This document shows positions 34,284 to 46,902 of a DNA stretch of 64,000 nucleotides, piece by piece (the stretch's first letter is position 1; each line of letters begins with the position of its first letter). Under the pieces are notes generated by a model. The model did not search any database and was not told where the DNA came from. It saw nothing but the letters and a program-made list of their open reading frames with translations. The stretch comes from Mastigias papua (Eukaryota; Cnidaria; Scyphozoa; Rhizostomeae; Mastigiidae), in NCBI GenBank assembly GCA_964019165.1, contig OZ025275.1, positions 13,489,874 to 13,553,873 on the forward strand, read 5' to 3'. Both the position numbers and the translations under genes were made by a program.

Positions 34284-35030
34284 CATAAGCTTCGCAACAA
34301 ATCAGGCATTATTTCAGTGCTTGCCCGTCAGGTGTATTTTGGCTTATGAGAATCAAGGATTATTCCTCGATATAATAGCCGCGTGACTTATCTGCAGCTC
34401 TTCCCTTTCCTTTAAAAGTCCATGTCCGAATTAGCGAATATATAGGTACTCTATTTCAGAATTTGGATGTAATTCGATGTACAAGGTAGACTAACGTTTA
34501 TTATGAAATTACATACTGACACGGAAGCATTTTGTGATTGGTGACAGTATCGTCGTTGGAAACTGATATCTAAAGTAACATTTCGGTGTTTTTCTGTAGA
34601 ACAATGCAGGGAGTGATGCTCCCAAGAAGGGATGGAGAGTGAACTTTTTAAAAGAAAAGGGTGGGTTTACACCTCTGCTCCACCCTATATACCAATATGC
34701 ACTACTTCTCGTTGGTTTTAAACTTATCCATGAATTCAGCTTTCTTATCAGTAATAGAAATCTTTTAAAGCTCGTTTAGAATTACTTGAATGGAAGAACC
34801 AGTCGACTACAGTCGTTACAAGTGCCAAAAGATATGTACTGGTGACCGTTTTCACCCTGTAGCTCACTGATTATTTAGAAGCTTGCTAGTCTGTTTTTGC
34901 TTTACCAGTGGTTGTTGTCATGAGAGCCAATGGGACCGCAAAGGGTTCATTATCTCCTTTTCCTATTTGCGTAAAAAGTGGTGAACTTTTACCCACCTGC
35001 GAGAATCCTTGCACATTTCATCATTACAAA

Positions 35031-35170
35031 AGAAATTTACTGGAATATGCACCCATGCATGGGGACTTGTGACATTCCGGTATGCTTTTTAAGACATTAA
35101 CTGACGACGGAGTGTTTAGTTGTTCCTGACTTGATTGTGAGCTAGAAACGGTGCTAGACATCACTTCACA
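35031..35170 (+). promoter_or_regulatory. Conserved upstream module of JT3
   Basis: agaaatttac, atgcacccatgcatgggg, gacttgtgacattccggt, aagacattaa and ttgattgtgagct occur in the same order as in JT2 and JT4. Further up, ccctatatacc near 34683 is a possible TATA-like element. Confidence 0.6.
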
Positions 35171-35545
35171 ATGCTGCTGACTTTTTGCTTGGTACTGTTC
35201 CTGTGTGCTACAACACACTGTGATGATATACCAACTGATGAAGAGGTTGAGGCTGCCTTTCGAGAAGTAGAATTGGCCTTGAATGACCGTGAAGAAATCA
35301 AAGCTTTGATCAGGAAAGTAAAAGACTCTGTGACCACAAAACCGGACTACAAGAAAAATGCCCTTGGAATAGCGAAAGCACTTTCTACATCTGTCCCAAA
35401 GTTGAAAAGTGACAATGGATACACTGTTGCCGAGGGTGCATTACTCTTAGCTGCTGGAATCGCCGAGAACATTCCAGGTGGCACGATTATTGCTTCTGTT
35501 GCGACTTTGATTGCCAGTGTAATTGGGATCATAAACACTGACAAG
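35171..35545 (+). CDS. JT3 exon 1
   Basis: 125 codons. Donor AAG|GTTTGT. Read-through gives a 163-residue form stopping at 35662. Confidence 0.86.
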
Positions 35546-37056
35546 GTTTGTATCACGGGGTCTTCACAAAATATATCGTTTATACTATGCACTATGTTAG
35601 TTTTTGTAGGTTTGCTGGACTGTTGTATGTGCAGCGTTGGGAGTCTTCTCTTGTGTCCTTGACGGTAAGAAACCAAGATGTTTAGGAACCCCGTTGGCTA
35701 GGCGCTGTTGAATATTTTTAGTTGTATGTTGAATATTATGTAGGATAAATTAGCGTATATTCTATTCTCTTTACCAAGACCCTGTTCATAATAATGTATG
35801 CTGCACTAAATGCAGACGCATTTTTTTCTTTATTGAAAGTATGTCTTCATCCCACACTCACCAGAGTATCTAACAACAGGGATAATTGCCGATAGGCGAA
35901 CGAGAGTATATACTCATATGCGAATCCTAAGTCATATGACTGGAGTAGCAGCACATCTGATTGGCTATTTGATTAAACGTATACCTGTTTATTTCAGACT
36001 GACAAAATCAAAGACACAATGACAAAAGTTCTACAAGAAGCAAGAGATCAGGATCTATCTGAAGAAGTTGATAGCTTCATGACAAAAACTCACGACTTAA
36101 TGTCATCTCTAAAGCCACTTATTAACATTGAAATCAAAGGCGACACATTTACATTTATCAACGGCAAGACAAACCACGCATTGGCTGTTGGCGTGTTCAC
36201 TAAACTTAAAAACAGAATCAAAGAACGCAGAAAATCTACAGACCCAGCAGAGGCGAAACATGCGTTTGACTTCTCTGTAATGTACGCTCAGCTCGTTACT
36301 TTGCAAGAACTCGCCCTTACCCAAGTAGTCGTTTTAGTTAAGAGGGACAATGAGAGATTATCTATGTCCTTTGCTAATTCCAAGAATGGCATAATTGAGA
36401 GAAGCCGTAGGGCGTTGTCCTTCTGGAACGATCCGAAGCCCGAGCACGCTGGTGCTCTTGTCCACTACTATCCGTTAGGCTCCTCCGAAGGTGGTAATTT
36501 ACTTAGAGACTACCTGAAACGCGTTAAAGTGGCCGAAGCAGAAGAATGGAACCCAGCAAGCTATCTTCTCATTTCCGTTAAGTGGCCTTCATGGCATTTA
36601 AAATACGAGGAGTATACGAGCGGAGGTCGAGTAATGGTACATTCCACAAGTTATTTATCTTTCTCTAAGTCTACAGCGACCAGCTATGAAAAAATCAATT
36701 TTGAAAAGCGCCAAGATGGGTATTTTACACTAAGGTCAGGGAGTAAGGGATATGCAAAATATGCTTTCGTAGAAGACCCGGGATCTCCTAAGTATATTAT
36801 CAGGAAAAAACAATACCCAGGTAACGATAAAAATCATCATTTTATTGTCATAAGTTATCCGGGTACTGATATCATAACCATTTCGTGTAGAAATTGGCCA
36901 CATAAGTTCTTTGGTGGCGAAACTAGCAAATTTTCTGTGATTCTTAAGGATGGGAACATAGGGACAGACATTCAGTTTTACACCGATGCATGTCTCAGAG
37001 AAGAGCCAGGGAGTGGTACATACAACTGTCCAGAGTACACTATCAAAAAGGATTGA
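35171..37056 (+). CDS. JT3: secreted jellyfish-toxin-like protein, array copy 3
   Basis: Join 35171-35545, 35998-37056 (452-bp intron), 477 residues. Closest to JT4: exon 1 differs at scattered codons, and exon 2 is nearly the same until the loop after KWPSWH, where a YTSGG variant replaces HTTGG. Two local changes (KST for KSK, KHAFDF for KRAFDF) are specific to this copy. All cysteines and the WPHKFFGGE motif are kept and no frame break is seen, so it looks functional. The AATAAA present after JT2 reads as tagtagaaaaat here. Confidence 0.82.
35998..37056 (+). CDS. JT3 exon 2
   Basis: 352 codons plus stop, acceptor gtttatttcag identical to JT2 and JT4. Confidence 0.87.
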   Translation, partial: TDKIKDTMTKVLQEARDQDLSEEVDSFMTKTHDLMSSLKPLINIEIKGDTFTFINGKTNHALAVGVFTKLKNRIKERRKSTDPAEAKHAFDFSVMYAQLVTLQELALTQVVVLVKRDNERLSMSFANSKNGIIERSRRALSFWNDPKPEHAGALVHYYPLGSSEGGNLLRDYLKRVKVAEAEEWNPASYLLISVKWPSWHLKYEEYTSGGRVMVHSTSYLSFSKSTATSYEKINFEKRQDGYFTLRSGSKGYAKYAFVEDPGSPKYIIRKKQYPGNDKNHHFIVISYPGTDIITISCRNWPHKFFGGETSKFSVILKDGNIGTDIQFYTDACLREEPGSGTYNCPEYTIKKD

Positions 37057-38005
37057 GAAAATTAATGTTTTCACACGATTTTGATGTTGGATACAAATGG
37101 AATGAATTAGTATATATCATAACGATGTATTAATGAATGATAGTAGAAAAATATCTAAATTGTTTTTACTTCTTTCTTATATTTGTCTGAATTTGCCCCA
37201 TTCATCTTCCTTAATGGATCAGTAATGCTTCATCTTCCCTGCTGATGAAGCATCTTTATCGCAAATACCATAGCTATGTTGTCTGGCATAACGACAAGAT
37301 TCTGTTCTTTACGACAACCTGTTTAGTATATAAAGCGTGTAATGGACTTGCATAAAGGCTGTACTAACCATTTGGAATTGGGTGGAAGTGATGACTGTGG
37401 TGCGAACGCGCGGCCCAATGATTTATTTTAACCCCCTTTAGTCTGCCATGAAACACAGAGGAGGGTCAGCAATATCTAACGCTTAAAGCGCTATTTCGAC
37501 CCATTTTCCATCGACAAGACTGTACCAGGAGATAGAAAGCCACTTTACTATTTAAGAATATTTGACACAGCACATGCGGCGTCTTTTGCTTTTATTTTGT
37601 GTAAAGATCCAAGACTAATGCATGTGGTAAATGTATGACATTCAGTTTCAATTCTCCATGCAACATTTATATTTTGAAATCTGATCAAGAGGATCCTGTC
37701 GTCCTCTGTTATATGCGATAGTCCGTTAGCTTATTCTAGCAATTGAGAATTAAATGAAAATTTCACTAAGCAAAGAAAAATCATGAATATATTTATACAA
37801 AAGTATTGTTAATACGCAATTTCACCTGACAATCAGCGCATGGCGCTTACCACGATGTTGAGCTTGAATTATAGTCTTGGCATCACAACTGTTGTATTCT
37901 TGGGTCAGGAAAAAGTAGGAGACAGATAGACAACACACATAATGTAACTTTAACTTACGTATATCTTCGACTATATCATGGTGACACACGAATACAACAT
38001 TTGGT
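37057..38005. other. JT3 3' UTR and unit flank
   Basis: Close copy of 24438-25391 with point changes and small indels. No gene recognised. Confidence 0.45.
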
Positions 38006-38023
38006 GCCCCACGTTGGGCGCCA
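38006..38023 (-). other. tRNA-Lys primer-binding site, unit 3 copy
   Basis: Identical 18-mer to 25392-25409. Confidence 0.75.
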
Positions 38024-38025
38024 TA

Positions 38026-38949
38026 TGTTGTGTATTGATGAGGTCGGAAGGCAAAGAGAAACATCCACCTTCATATATATACAAAACTATTATATATTCA
38101 TTAAACTTGTACTTTGGTCATATCTACGAGTCGTTTCATCTCCGAAGTGCTCCTCTAAAGCCTGGTTCTCACTGCGAGTTTAAGTGCGCGCGCCTGCGGG
38201 AGTTCACGTTAAACTCCAGTGAGAACATGCAGTGCGTTTGAATTCCTGAGGGCGAGCGCTCATAAAAAGTTAAACTCGCAGAACAGAATTTTTTGATCTT
38301 GGCGTTTAAAGTTCTGAAGTGCCGCGGAATGTCACATGTCATCAGGAGGAAGTTCATTGATGGACATGTGGTTTTGAACTGGTTTCTAAGGAAACAAGCT
38401 GGAAACAATTGTTGTAGCGTTCATAAGTCTCAGATACGCTGTTTATCAGTTGTACTACCAATGCAAAATGAATATGATAACGACTGTGGCCTGTCAACTG
38501 ACGCTAGGAATGGATATTGTAAAATTTATGTAATGTTTTTCAATTCTAGGACACACCAAACTTGAAAGATTCCAAAGCTTTCTGGGGTCATTCGAAAATA
38601 ATGAAAAATGTACTCTCGATCCTTCTCATTCTATGATTCAACCTCTGTTCTCTTCTTCTAGACATCAGGTATCTCAAATCGTTTTCTTTGCTCATGACTC
38701 ATGACTGTTCTCAGTTAAACTCGCGCGTTCAAAAATTGTACTAGTGAGTATGCCTCCGGGTTTAAATTCCACAGTTAAACTCTCGAAGGGCGCGCGCACT
38801 TAAACGCACTTTAACTGTCAGTGAGAACCAAGCTTAATTTTTCAACTACACTGTGCAGGATGTGAACTGATACTTACATCCTACATACTGCGCGGGGCTT
38901 GGTACTAGCTAATACTGCTGACCAATGACAGACCTTTACAACAACAACA
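38026..38949 (-). mobile_element. Lone LTR, unit 3 copy, interrupted
   Basis: Same LTR as 25412-25656, split by the inverted-repeat element at 38159-38834 and its 3-bp target duplication. Confidence 0.6.
38159..38834. mobile_element. Harbinger-like inverted-repeat element, 676 bp
   Basis: Ends are AGCCTGGTTCTCACTG and, on the other strand, AGCTTGGTTCTCACTG; homology of the ends extends about 45 bp through GTTTAAGTGCGCGCGCC-type sequence. The flanking 3-bp duplication is TAA (38156-38158, 38835-38837), and unit 2 has the empty site ctcTAAttc at about 25543. No transposase. A TWA duplication fits PIF/Harbinger. Confidence 0.85.
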
Positions 38950-39159
38950 TTACCTCTGTAAATATATCTATCAGCTCTCATCGATGTGATTGGAAAAACC
39001 TGCAACACATTTATTCACATGTGCAATAATCTTGATTTTGACAGAAAGCACCTTAACTATGCTGTCATGAAATTAACCACCATTATAACCCATACTACTC
39101 ACTATTACTTTTGCATGTGTAATAAACCATGGACTAACCGATATCTCCTTACCCACTAA
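38950..39159 (+). mobile_element. 3' end of the endonuclease-type LINE, unit 3 copy
   Basis: Near-identical to 25657-25866, same frame break and same NKPWTN ending. Confidence 0.75.
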
Positions 39160-40041
39160 TTAACATTGATTCTTGAAGCTATTTTTCTTATTACAGTTAA
39201 AGAGGTATATATTTTTTGTTATTTATCTTATTTTAACTACTTATTTATTCATGTTAGTTCTTTATACGATCTCCCAGCTCATTTGATGAGAATGCGACTT
39301 TCGTACCATCCGCATACAGGATAGCCTTAGGGGATTTTAGTTACGATTCTAGACAATCAACTTCAAACCAAATGTTCAGATAAAATACACCATCAAGTGT
39401 CAATGTTATACCACTAGATTTGCTCTTTGTCTTTGCGTAAACTTTGTATGCTTCCCTGTATATTGTTTTGTTAATGTCAATAGACATATAAATTAATTGT
39501 CAGCATGTAAATTGTAAAGATAGGGTGTAGTCATAGCATTGGAAAGGAAAGTTAAGGTTAGGTTACCTAAAGGCTCGGCTTTCGGGACAAAGTTATTCAA
39601 CCCAAAATGAATAAACGGCATGTTCCTATCTGAGCTAAATTTGGGTACCCTCACATATGATAAGTGCAGCTTGTTCCGTGAACCAGACCAGCGACGACGG
39701 TATCCTAGACAAGAAGTTATGATGATTTGGGATCAATTTCAAGTGTTTCGCAGATTATGAAATGGTAGCAAATCCTGAGAAATTTCAGTTGATGTTCCAT
39801 ATGTTGAGGAACTATTAAATGTTATGTCTGTGAATCGATAATCAGATATGTAAACAACATCAACAGGTTAGGCTAGTAGGAGTGGTATTTGCGCGTTTTT
39901 TCTAAGACAGTCTCGTTTGTCTAGTACTGAAACTGTCCTACCTTTTTTTAATGATTTCAGTACTGAAACTTATACAAGGCCCTCTTACCAAGGATATTTA
40001 AGTTTGTGTAACACTGTAATCTGCAAACTCATACTGGCATG
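39160..40041. other. Unit 3 flank left of the Gypsy element
   Basis: Copy of 25867-26809. No coding evidence. About 88 bp present in unit 2 near 26170-26240 are missing here. Confidence 0.45.
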
Positions 40042-40277
40042 TGTAACCCGTATTAACTTTTGTTCATACGCAGGTTCGGATACAAAAAACCACGCCAATG
40101 CTATGCTTCAATCGCTATCATACCTTTCCACGGATTACATGACTAAGAAATTTTTAAAACGTCTACTCACCATCACTAGACCACTATCTAGAAATTTCCC
40201 ACCATGCACCGGTGGTAAGAGTTTCTTATCTACGCACTTACGCACTTATATAACTTACTTAGGGTCACTTCCCTACA
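40042..40277 (-). repeat. Gypsy element 3' LTR
   Basis: TGTAACCCG...CCCTACA, 236 bp. Confidence 0.93.
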
Positions 40278-40781
40278 CTCTCCCCGACAAATTGAAATGT
40301 CGTCCCTGACATAAAAAAAAATGGAAAAATTAGTTTTCTCAGGATGATCTTCCTGCAAAAAGTTTGTTGAAACGTCTTGCCCATCAGTGGAGCAATTTGT
40401 TGTAACTCGGTACAAATAATTTCTTCCTCATGATTGACGAAACAAATTCGTCACGACGCAATTGTTGATTAAACCTCACTAACTCGAGCCTTTACATGAA
40501 GTCACGTCTGACTTCGACAGTAACAAAAACAGGCGTTGATTAATATCTTCTCGTACACGACAAAACTCCGATACGGTTACTCTGCAGCGTAATCCAATAT
40601 CCAACACACATAACAAAATTCAACGATTTCTTTCTTGCATCAGCTCTTTAAATAGTCGGCGCTATTTTGTGTAAGCAATATAATGTGCTTACGTGGTACG
40701 ATACGACAACGAGCGTGTGCATAATTTTTTTCAAAACACAAACAAAACAGTTGATAAACAAGTTAACGATAGAGTTAAGCT

Positions 40782-43025
40782 TTAAAAACGGATAACTGGT
40801 ACAGCGTTCGGTATCGACTCGCGACACGACGACGTAATGTACGGTATTGACGGATGCATGAACGGAGGAATCACTTGATTAAACGGAAATCTAACGATTA
40901 TTGGCTGATTCGTTAAGAATGGTCTACTATCTACGGTATATGGAGTTTGTACCAGGCATGCTTGTCCCGGTGCGTAATATGACTGTCGGTCTGGTACACG
41001 ACGTGAACGAGTTGGGCGTTCTGAGCGTTCGATAAGGATCTCGTCACTCACGTCGCTTCCTGGAGCGTTTGGTGGTGCTGGTGGTGATTGTCTCAGCTCG
41101 GAATCTCCTGTTGAATCTTTTTCAGGTTGTTCCCCTGGTGCTCCGTTGTCACCTGCCTGTGCATTATAGTTGGGTGAAAAGTCATTTTCTCGTTCCATAA
41201 CAAATGTACTATTTTCCGTCTCGATTTCACGCTGATTGCAGGGCAACTCGTATGGTAGCAATGCGATTTCATCATCTTCCGAGCTGCTATCGGTTTCTTG
41301 ATCATTCAGGCTACCATCCTTCTCAGGTGACCGCCGTTTACGGTGACCTTTAGACTTACGAGTTGGTTGTTCTACACACGATGGGAGTGATTTATCGACT
41401 GGTAAGTCATTGCAGGGCAACAATAGATTGCGATGTAAGACTCGAGCAGCATCATTTTTCCCATTTTCCCTTTTTATTTCATACACCGGCGATGAAGGGT
41501 TCATGCGACGTATAACAATGTGAATATCTTTTTCCCAGTACGCTCTCAATTTGCCTGGGCCCCCTCTCTCCGATAAGTTTCGAACGAGGACTCTATCACC
41601 TGGATTTAACTCGACAGGCTGCGTTGCTCTGTCGTATCTTTCCTTATTCCTTGATGCACTTCGTTCAACTCGCTTCTTGACAATTTCATAGGCTTCTTCC
41701 ATAGCGGCTTTCCACTGCCTTAAATAGTCAGTATAACTGCCCGTGGAAGAAGCAATATCAATGTTAAAGAGCAAGTCAATTGGCAAACGAGGTTGTCGTC
41801 CGAAAAGCAGATAAAATGGTGAAAATCCTGTTGTATCATGGCGGGTACAATTGTAGGCATTCACAACTTTGTTTAGATGCTGATGCCAGTGAGACTTATA
41901 TGAATCTGGCAAAGTGCGCAACATAGATAGCAATGTTCTATTAAACCTCTCAACCTGGCCGTTACCCTGTGGGTGGTAAGGAGTAGTACGAGAGTGTCGA
42001 ATGTTGCATAATTCTTGAAGTCTATTGAAGAGGGCATTCTCGAATTCAGCTCCTTGGTCATGATGCAAAGAAACTGGAAAACCAAAGCGTAAGATGAAAT
42101 CATTGAACAATTTCTCAGCAGCAGTTTTTGCTGACTTGTTCCTGGTTGCATAAGCCTGCGCAAATCGCGTAAAGTGGTCCATTATGACTAAAATGTATTC
42201 GTATCCCCCTTGACTACGTTCCAGGTGAACGAAATCGATAGAAACAAGCTGAAATGGGAACGTTGTTTGAATCGGCTGCAAAGGAGCCTTTGGTAAAACT
42301 GCTGGACGTTTTTGACGAACACACCCGCAGATATTTTTAATGAAATAGTCAATATCCGAATGCATTTTTGGCCAAAAGAATCGCTGTTGAGCAAGGTCGA
42401 GAACTCGTTCAGTCCCTAAATGTCCCATTTCTTCATGTAATTCCTTAATAACAAAGCGATGATAATATTTCGGTAGCACAATCTGCTTAGTTCTCCCATT
42501 AGATCTCACGAGTAGATCCTTATCTGAAATTTCTAATTTGTTCCATTCGTAAAGTAGTCGTTTAACATCTGGCAGTTCCGAAGAAATTTCTTTACTGTCC
42601 GGTTTTTTTCCTTTACGCACAAGAAACCTCACTCTACTAATAGCACGATCGGTAATTTGAGATTGACGTAAGTCATTGAAAGTGACTTTTGTAGATGTGG
42701 TCCCCTTGGGCAAGTCTGCGAAATCGAAGGCGGTTTTGTTAGTTGTTAATGCAGAAACCCAGTTGCTTTGGCCTGTATCGATAAAGTTTGTAGCATTCGT
42801 TACAGCCTGTCGCTCTGCAAGTGAAAATTCCTCTGTACACGAGTCCATGTACGATTCGAAGTCTAATGGTAAACGCGATAAAGTATCAGCATCCTGATTT
42901 GCAGAACCGGGGCGATATTTAATTGAAAAATTAAAATCTGCAAGGTCATTTATCCACCGCAACCCTGATGCATTTTTAGCAGAGGACAAGACATATGTTA
43001 AAGGGTTATTGTCGGTATAAACCAC
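40782..43025 (-). CDS. pol: Gypsy Pol: end of RNase H and integrase
   Basis: 747 codons, in another frame from the upstream part of pol. Opens with VYTDNNPLTYVL and RPGSANQDADTLSR of RNase H; then the integrase HHCC region (HEEMGHLGTERV...), the catalytic core with SIDFVHLERSQ, HHDQGAEFENALF and YHPQGNGQVERFNRTL (D, D, E present), and a basic tail with GPGKLRAYW. No chromodomain is visible; the C-terminal 200 residues are acidic then Pro-rich. Confidence 0.93.
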   Translation of the reverse strand: MVYTDNNPLTYVLSSAKNASGLRWINDLADFNFSIKYRPGSANQDADTLSRLPLDFESYMDSCTEEFSLAERQAVTNATNFIDTGQSNWVSALTTNKTAFDFADLPKGTTSTKVTFNDLRQSQITDRAISRVRFLVRKGKKPDSKEISSELPDVKRLLYEWNKLEISDKDLLVRSNGRTKQIVLPKYYHRFVIKELHEEMGHLGTERVLDLAQQRFFWPKMHSDIDYFIKNICGCVRQKRPAVLPKAPLQPIQTTFPFQLVSIDFVHLERSQGGYEYILVIMDHFTRFAQAYATRNKSAKTAAEKLFNDFILRFGFPVSLHHDQGAEFENALFNRLQELCNIRHSRTTPYHPQGNGQVERFNRTLLSMLRTLPDSYKSHWHQHLNKVVNAYNCTRHDTTGFSPFYLLFGRQPRLPIDLLFNIDIASSTGSYTDYLRQWKAAMEEAYEIVKKRVERSASRNKERYDRATQPVELNPGDRVLVRNLSERGGPGKLRAYWEKDIHIVIRRMNPSSPVYEIKRENGKNDAARVLHRNLLLPCNDLPVDKSLPSCVEQPTRKSKGHRKRRSPEKDGSLNDQETDSSSEDDEIALLPYELPCNQREIETENSTFVMERENDFSPNYNAQAGDNGAPGEQPEKDSTGDSELRQSPPAPPNAPGSDVSDEILIERSERPTRSRRVPDRQSYYAPGQACLVQTPYTVDSRPFLTNQPIIVRFPFNQVIPPFMHPSIPYITSSCRESIPNAVPVIRF

Positions 43026-43135
43026 AAATGACGGGGCGTAGTAAAGATAATCTCGAAATTGTTCGCAAATGGCCCATTTTAAAGCTAAAAATTCTAGTTT
43101 TCCAGAATGTAAATGGTAGTTTTTCTCCGCTTGGC

Positions 43136-45421
43136 TTAAGGTAGAGACCCATATGCGATAACTTTTAATATTCCGTTCTGTTTCTGGTAAAGGACAGCCC
43201 CCAAGCCAACTTCAGATGCATCCGTATGGAGGATGAATGGATCCTTAAAGCAAGGGTATGCCATTATTGGAGGGGATGTTAGCAGCTTAACCAACTGATC
43301 GAGAGCTTTTTTATGTTCCTCTGTCCACTGAATACTAAAATTGGAAGGTAGCTGATTTGACGATTGTTTTCTTTTGAAATTCAGTTTTTCATTCCTTATT
43401 CTTGACTTTGATTCAATCGGTGCAGTCAGAAGGTCATAAATGGGTTTGGCAATACGAGAGAAATCCTTTATATAACGCCTGTAATACCCAAGGAGTCCAA
43501 CTAGTTTTCTTATATCTCCAACTGTTTTTGGCGTTGTATTCTGCAAATTCAACACTGGGTTTATACTGTCCATGTCTAACTTATATCCTTCCGACGAAAC
43601 CACTCTACCTAGAAATTTTACTTCCTTTCGAAAAACCTTACATTTTCTTGGCTTCAATTTCACTCCATGCTCTCTGAGTCTACGAAGAACTTTTCTTAGA
43701 TTTTCAAGGTGTTGATTGAATGTGCGACTAAACACAATGACGTCATCCAGATACGGTATGCAAATTTCATCACGTAGCTCTCCTAGACAACCCTCCATAA
43801 ACCGTTGGAAAGCAGCCGGTGCATTCCGCAAACCGAAAGGAACGCGAACCCATTCATAAAGGCCCCAAGGGGTGATAAAAGCTGTAAGATGTTGCGAGTC
43901 TTCATTTATGTATCCTTGGTGATAAGCTTTCCCTTGGTCTAACACCGAGAACCAAGCATTTCCACCAAGACTGTCTAGAGTCTCTTGAATTCTAGGGATT
44001 GGATGACGATCTGCGACAGTTTTGGAATTTAATGCTCTAAAATCGACACATAGACGCAAAGATTGATCCTTTTTACGAACACAGACAACAGGAGAACTAT
44101 ACGGAGACTGTGATTTGCGAATAAAATTGCGATTTAGGAGGTCCTCAATATACGCTTTGACCTCCGGGTAGAGGGGTCTAGGGACAGCAACATAGTTCTT
44201 TTGGACTGGCGTTTGGTCTGTCAACCTAATACCCAACTTCAAATCCGGTAAACAACCGATATCATTATCGTCTGTTGCAAAGGACTGTTGTTCTTCACTC
44301 AATAGTGTGAGAGCTGCGCGTTTCTGCTCCTCCGTTAAACCATCTAAATCAATTTCCTGAATATGTTTTGGAACTGTTGTTTCTGAAATCTCACTCAAAG
44401 AATCCGAATCATTATAGTGGTTTGATATTTCTACTTCATCACGCAATCTTACATCCACAGGGGTAACAGACTGTACCAACTGAATACGCCCTAGAAGTGT
44501 TCGTTTGGGCAAGACGATATCATGCTGCGCAGCGTTTTCAATCTCAAACATAACCCTGGTGGATTTACCTGGTTTAAGTGTCAATAAACGGTCATTAATA
44601 GATAGTCCATTAGGAAGAGACACAGTTTCATCCGGTTCAAAGAGAACTGGGGTAGCACTCGTTATAGGGCCATGGTTCAATCTACATGGAACTTTCACTG
44701 TGTTTCCTTTCTTAACAATACGATTATGCTTATCTGTTTTAACAACACATAACGCTGCGTCCTTATTCCGCAATATAAGTTGAAATAAACCAGTCACGTT
44801 GGTAGAAGGAACACGTGGGAATACATTAATTAATTCGTGCTCAGTGAGTCCATTTTTAATGCACTCCTCAATGACATTATAGCCAATTAGGGGCATATTC
44901 AGTTCCCCATGCGATACCAGAAACGGGACTGCAAGAGGGGCACAATCCTTTTTCAACTCAAAAATCATCTCGACCCATCCTTCGAACGGAATACTTTCAC
45001 CGTTTACTGCTGTCACTACCAGGTCAGAATCATCAAGTAAGTCCGATATGCTACGAAGATTTACATTTGGAAAATTTCTTTTCATAAAATCTCTTGAAAC
45101 TATAGATACCTGGGCACCTGTGTCCCATAAAGCTTCAAATGGCCTCTCATTCAAAAAACAATTGATGATACAACGATTTCCTACCAGTTTAACAATGCTA
45201 GAAACCTGTGTCGGTGTGAGGTGACTAATGAAATGGTTATTGTTTTCTTCTTGTTCGGTATTTTTCGAGAGAGTTTGCAGTGCGTTACAAAGTATTTTAT
45301 GTTCACTCACATGTCTTTTTTGACATTCTTTATTACAATAGCAGACAGTCTTACATGCAGCACATTTCCAATATAGCGATGCACTGGGAATTTTGCCGCA
45401 AAAATTACAAGAATGGGACAT
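43136..45421 (-). CDS. pol: Gypsy Pol: MYND finger, protease, reverse transcriptase, start of RNase H
   Basis: 761 codons. Residues 5-45 form a MYND-type zinc finger (Cys 5, 8, 20, 23, 27, 29, 33; His 37, 41; Cys 45), an unusual N-terminal addition. An aspartic protease follows, with [12 protein letters not shown] around residue 98. The reverse transcriptase has [18 protein letters not shown] and the active-site YLDDVIVF. The frame then enters RNase H ([15 protein letters not shown]) and stops early after AYGSLP because of a one-base shift; the missing stretch is readable in another frame up to 43026. Confidence 0.93.
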   Translation of the reverse strand: MSHSCNFCGKIPSASLYWKCAACKTVCYCNKECQKRHVSEHKILCNALQTLSKNTEQEENNNHFISHLTPTQVSSIVKLVGNRCIINCFLNERPFEALWDTGAQVSIVSRDFMKRNFPNVNLRSISDLLDDSDLVVTAVNGESIPFEGWVEMIFELKKDCAPLAVPFLVSHGELNMPLIGYNVIEECIKNGLTEHELINVFPRVPSTNVTGLFQLILRNKDAALCVVKTDKHNRIVKKGNTVKVPCRLNHGPITSATPVLFEPDETVSLPNGLSINDRLLTLKPGKSTRVMFEIENAAQHDIVLPKRTLLGRIQLVQSVTPVDVRLRDEVEISNHYNDSDSLSEISETTVPKHIQEIDLDGLTEEQKRAALTLLSEEQQSFATDDNDIGCLPDLKLGIRLTDQTPVQKNYVAVPRPLYPEVKAYIEDLLNRNFIRKSQSPYSSPVVCVRKKDQSLRLCVDFRALNSKTVADRHPIPRIQETLDSLGGNAWFSVLDQGKAYHQGYINEDSQHLTAFITPWGLYEWVRVPFGLRNAPAAFQRFMEGCLGELRDEICIPYLDDVIVFSRTFNQHLENLRKVLRRLREHGVKLKPRKCKVFRKEVKFLGRVVSSEGYKLDMDSINPVLNLQNTTPKTVGDIRKLVGLLGYYRRYIKDFSRIAKPIYDLLTAPIESKSRIRNEKLNFKRKQSSNQLPSNFSIQWTEEHKKALDQLVKLLTSPPIMAYPCFKDPFILHTDASEVGLGAVLYQKQNGILKVIAYGSLP

Positions 45422-45435
45422 AGTTTCATGTCCGG

Positions 45436-46902
45436 TTATTCCCTGCCCCCCTGGAATAACCGTTGGGCGTTTCCCTCACGACTCTGCACTGGACTATTGC
45501 ACTGTGATCGAAAATGTCCACTCTGTCCACATTTAAAGCAATGATCACAAAACTCGTCACGGCCATTTTTCCGACAAGTTTGGCACCCTAAGGGACGATA
45601 ACTAGGGCCACGGAAATTATAACGGCCCCGCCCCTTCCCTTGGTCTCTGGCTTGAAATCGAGGTGGTCTGTACGAGGCCTGTTGGTTTTCTTCGACACTA
45701 CGTTTTAAATCGGCAAGATGTGTTTTCAGCTCTTTCACTTCTGCATAGAGCTTCATATTTTCATTGGTATTGCTTCCTGCTCGCCTTTCTTTTGCAGAGG
45801 ACAAGTCTGAAACAATGTCATTTTCCGGGGTACCGGTCATAAACACTTTGGCAGCACGTTGCCGGTCGGAGGAGGAAATAACTTTGGCTTTCCGCTCAGC
45901 CTGCTTGTTAGCAAGTTCGTTCAGGTTTTTCATGAGTGCTTCATCAGAGAGGCCTGGAGGACGCAAAAATGGGCGAAAATTTGTTACCAAATTTTCATCT
46001 CGAAGACCAGTCTCCATGGTCTTTAAGAATGTATTCTGCACCAATTGCTTGGTGTACTCCCCCTGGGAATTTTCCTCCTGCGCGGCGAACAGTACTTTAT
46101 TACGCGCATCTAATGCTCTCAGCAGGAATTGCTGTGGCGTTTCTTTTGTTTCCTGCGAGGTTGTGACGAGCCTCTGATACAGATCAGATGCCGTTTTCTG
46201 CTGAAAAAATACACGTAAAATTGATCTTAATTTGCCCAAAGAGCGGTCGGGCATTGTTAGAACGTAATTTCGCAGGCTGCTATGTGGTGAGATAGCTTTT
46301 ATTACAGCATCACATATCTCATCCTCTGTATACCCCTTAGCCACTCCCGAGTCAATCTGGTGTATTAAGGACAAGTATGTCAACTTGTCTGCTTGACCAG
46401 GCTCTCCTATTTGCCCCGAAATTTTAAATTCTCTACGTAGAATGGACGGTGTCACAGCTGCTGACTGGGTAGCAGTACCTTCATCAGAGTTATCAGTACC
46501 GGATGTGGCAGTGGCACCCCCCGATAATTTCTTCTTAGCTGCCTCTAACTCATCCATAATGGATTTTAGCTGCATTTCTTGCTGCAATTTTAAGTCGCGC
46601 AAAGCAATCTGAAGTCTTTCCACTTCCTTTTCCTCCTCAGTTTTCTCTAAAGGCGGGGGCTCACCTTTTAAAAAAGCAATTAAGTCGTGGAAATATTCAG
46701 CTAAATCAATACCATCTGGTTCATTGAGGACCGTGTCCAGGTGAAGCCGCACAAGTTTTACAATTTCTAATCTACGTTTGCCTGCAAGATTCTCAGAAAT
46801 GTGCATATGAGTAGCTAGCTTAGATAGGTTATCGGACGTTTGTTGACACAATAACGAGTCAAACTGCAATTGTAAAGTTTCAAGATCAGAGGTCGACATC
46901 AC
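45436..46902 (-). CDS. gag: Gypsy Gag polyprotein
   Basis: 488 codons. The N-terminal half is helical and acidic, the capsid-like region (LTYLSLIHQ..., [13 protein letters not shown]) lies around residues 190-330, and an Arg/Gly-rich stretch precedes two cysteine clusters. The last is a standard CCHC knuckle, [14 protein letters not shown], near the C-terminus. It binds element RNA and forms the particle. Stop at 45436-45438, 14 bp before the pol ATG and in a different phase. Confidence 0.92.
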   Translation of the reverse strand: MMSTSDLETLQLQFDSLLCQQTSDNLSKLATHMHISENLAGKRRLEIVKLVRLHLDTVLNEPDGIDLAEYFHDLIAFLKGEPPPLEKTEEEKEVERLQIALRDLKLQQEMQLKSIMDELEAAKKKLSGGATATSGTDNSDEGTATQSAAVTPSILRREFKISGQIGEPGQADKLTYLSLIHQIDSGVAKGYTEDEICDAVIKAISPHSSLRNYVLTMPDRSLGKLRSILRVFFQQKTASDLYQRLVTTSQETKETPQQFLLRALDARNKVLFAAQEENSQGEYTKQLVQNTFLKTMETGLRDENLVTNFRPFLRPPGLSDEALMKNLNELANKQAERKAKVISSSDRQRAAKVFMTGTPENDIVSDLSSAKERRAGSNTNENMKLYAEVKELKTHLADLKRSVEENQQASYRPPRFQARDQGKGRGRYNFRGPSYRPLGCQTCRKNGRDEFCDHCFKCGQSGHFRSQCNSPVQSREGNAQRLFQGGRE

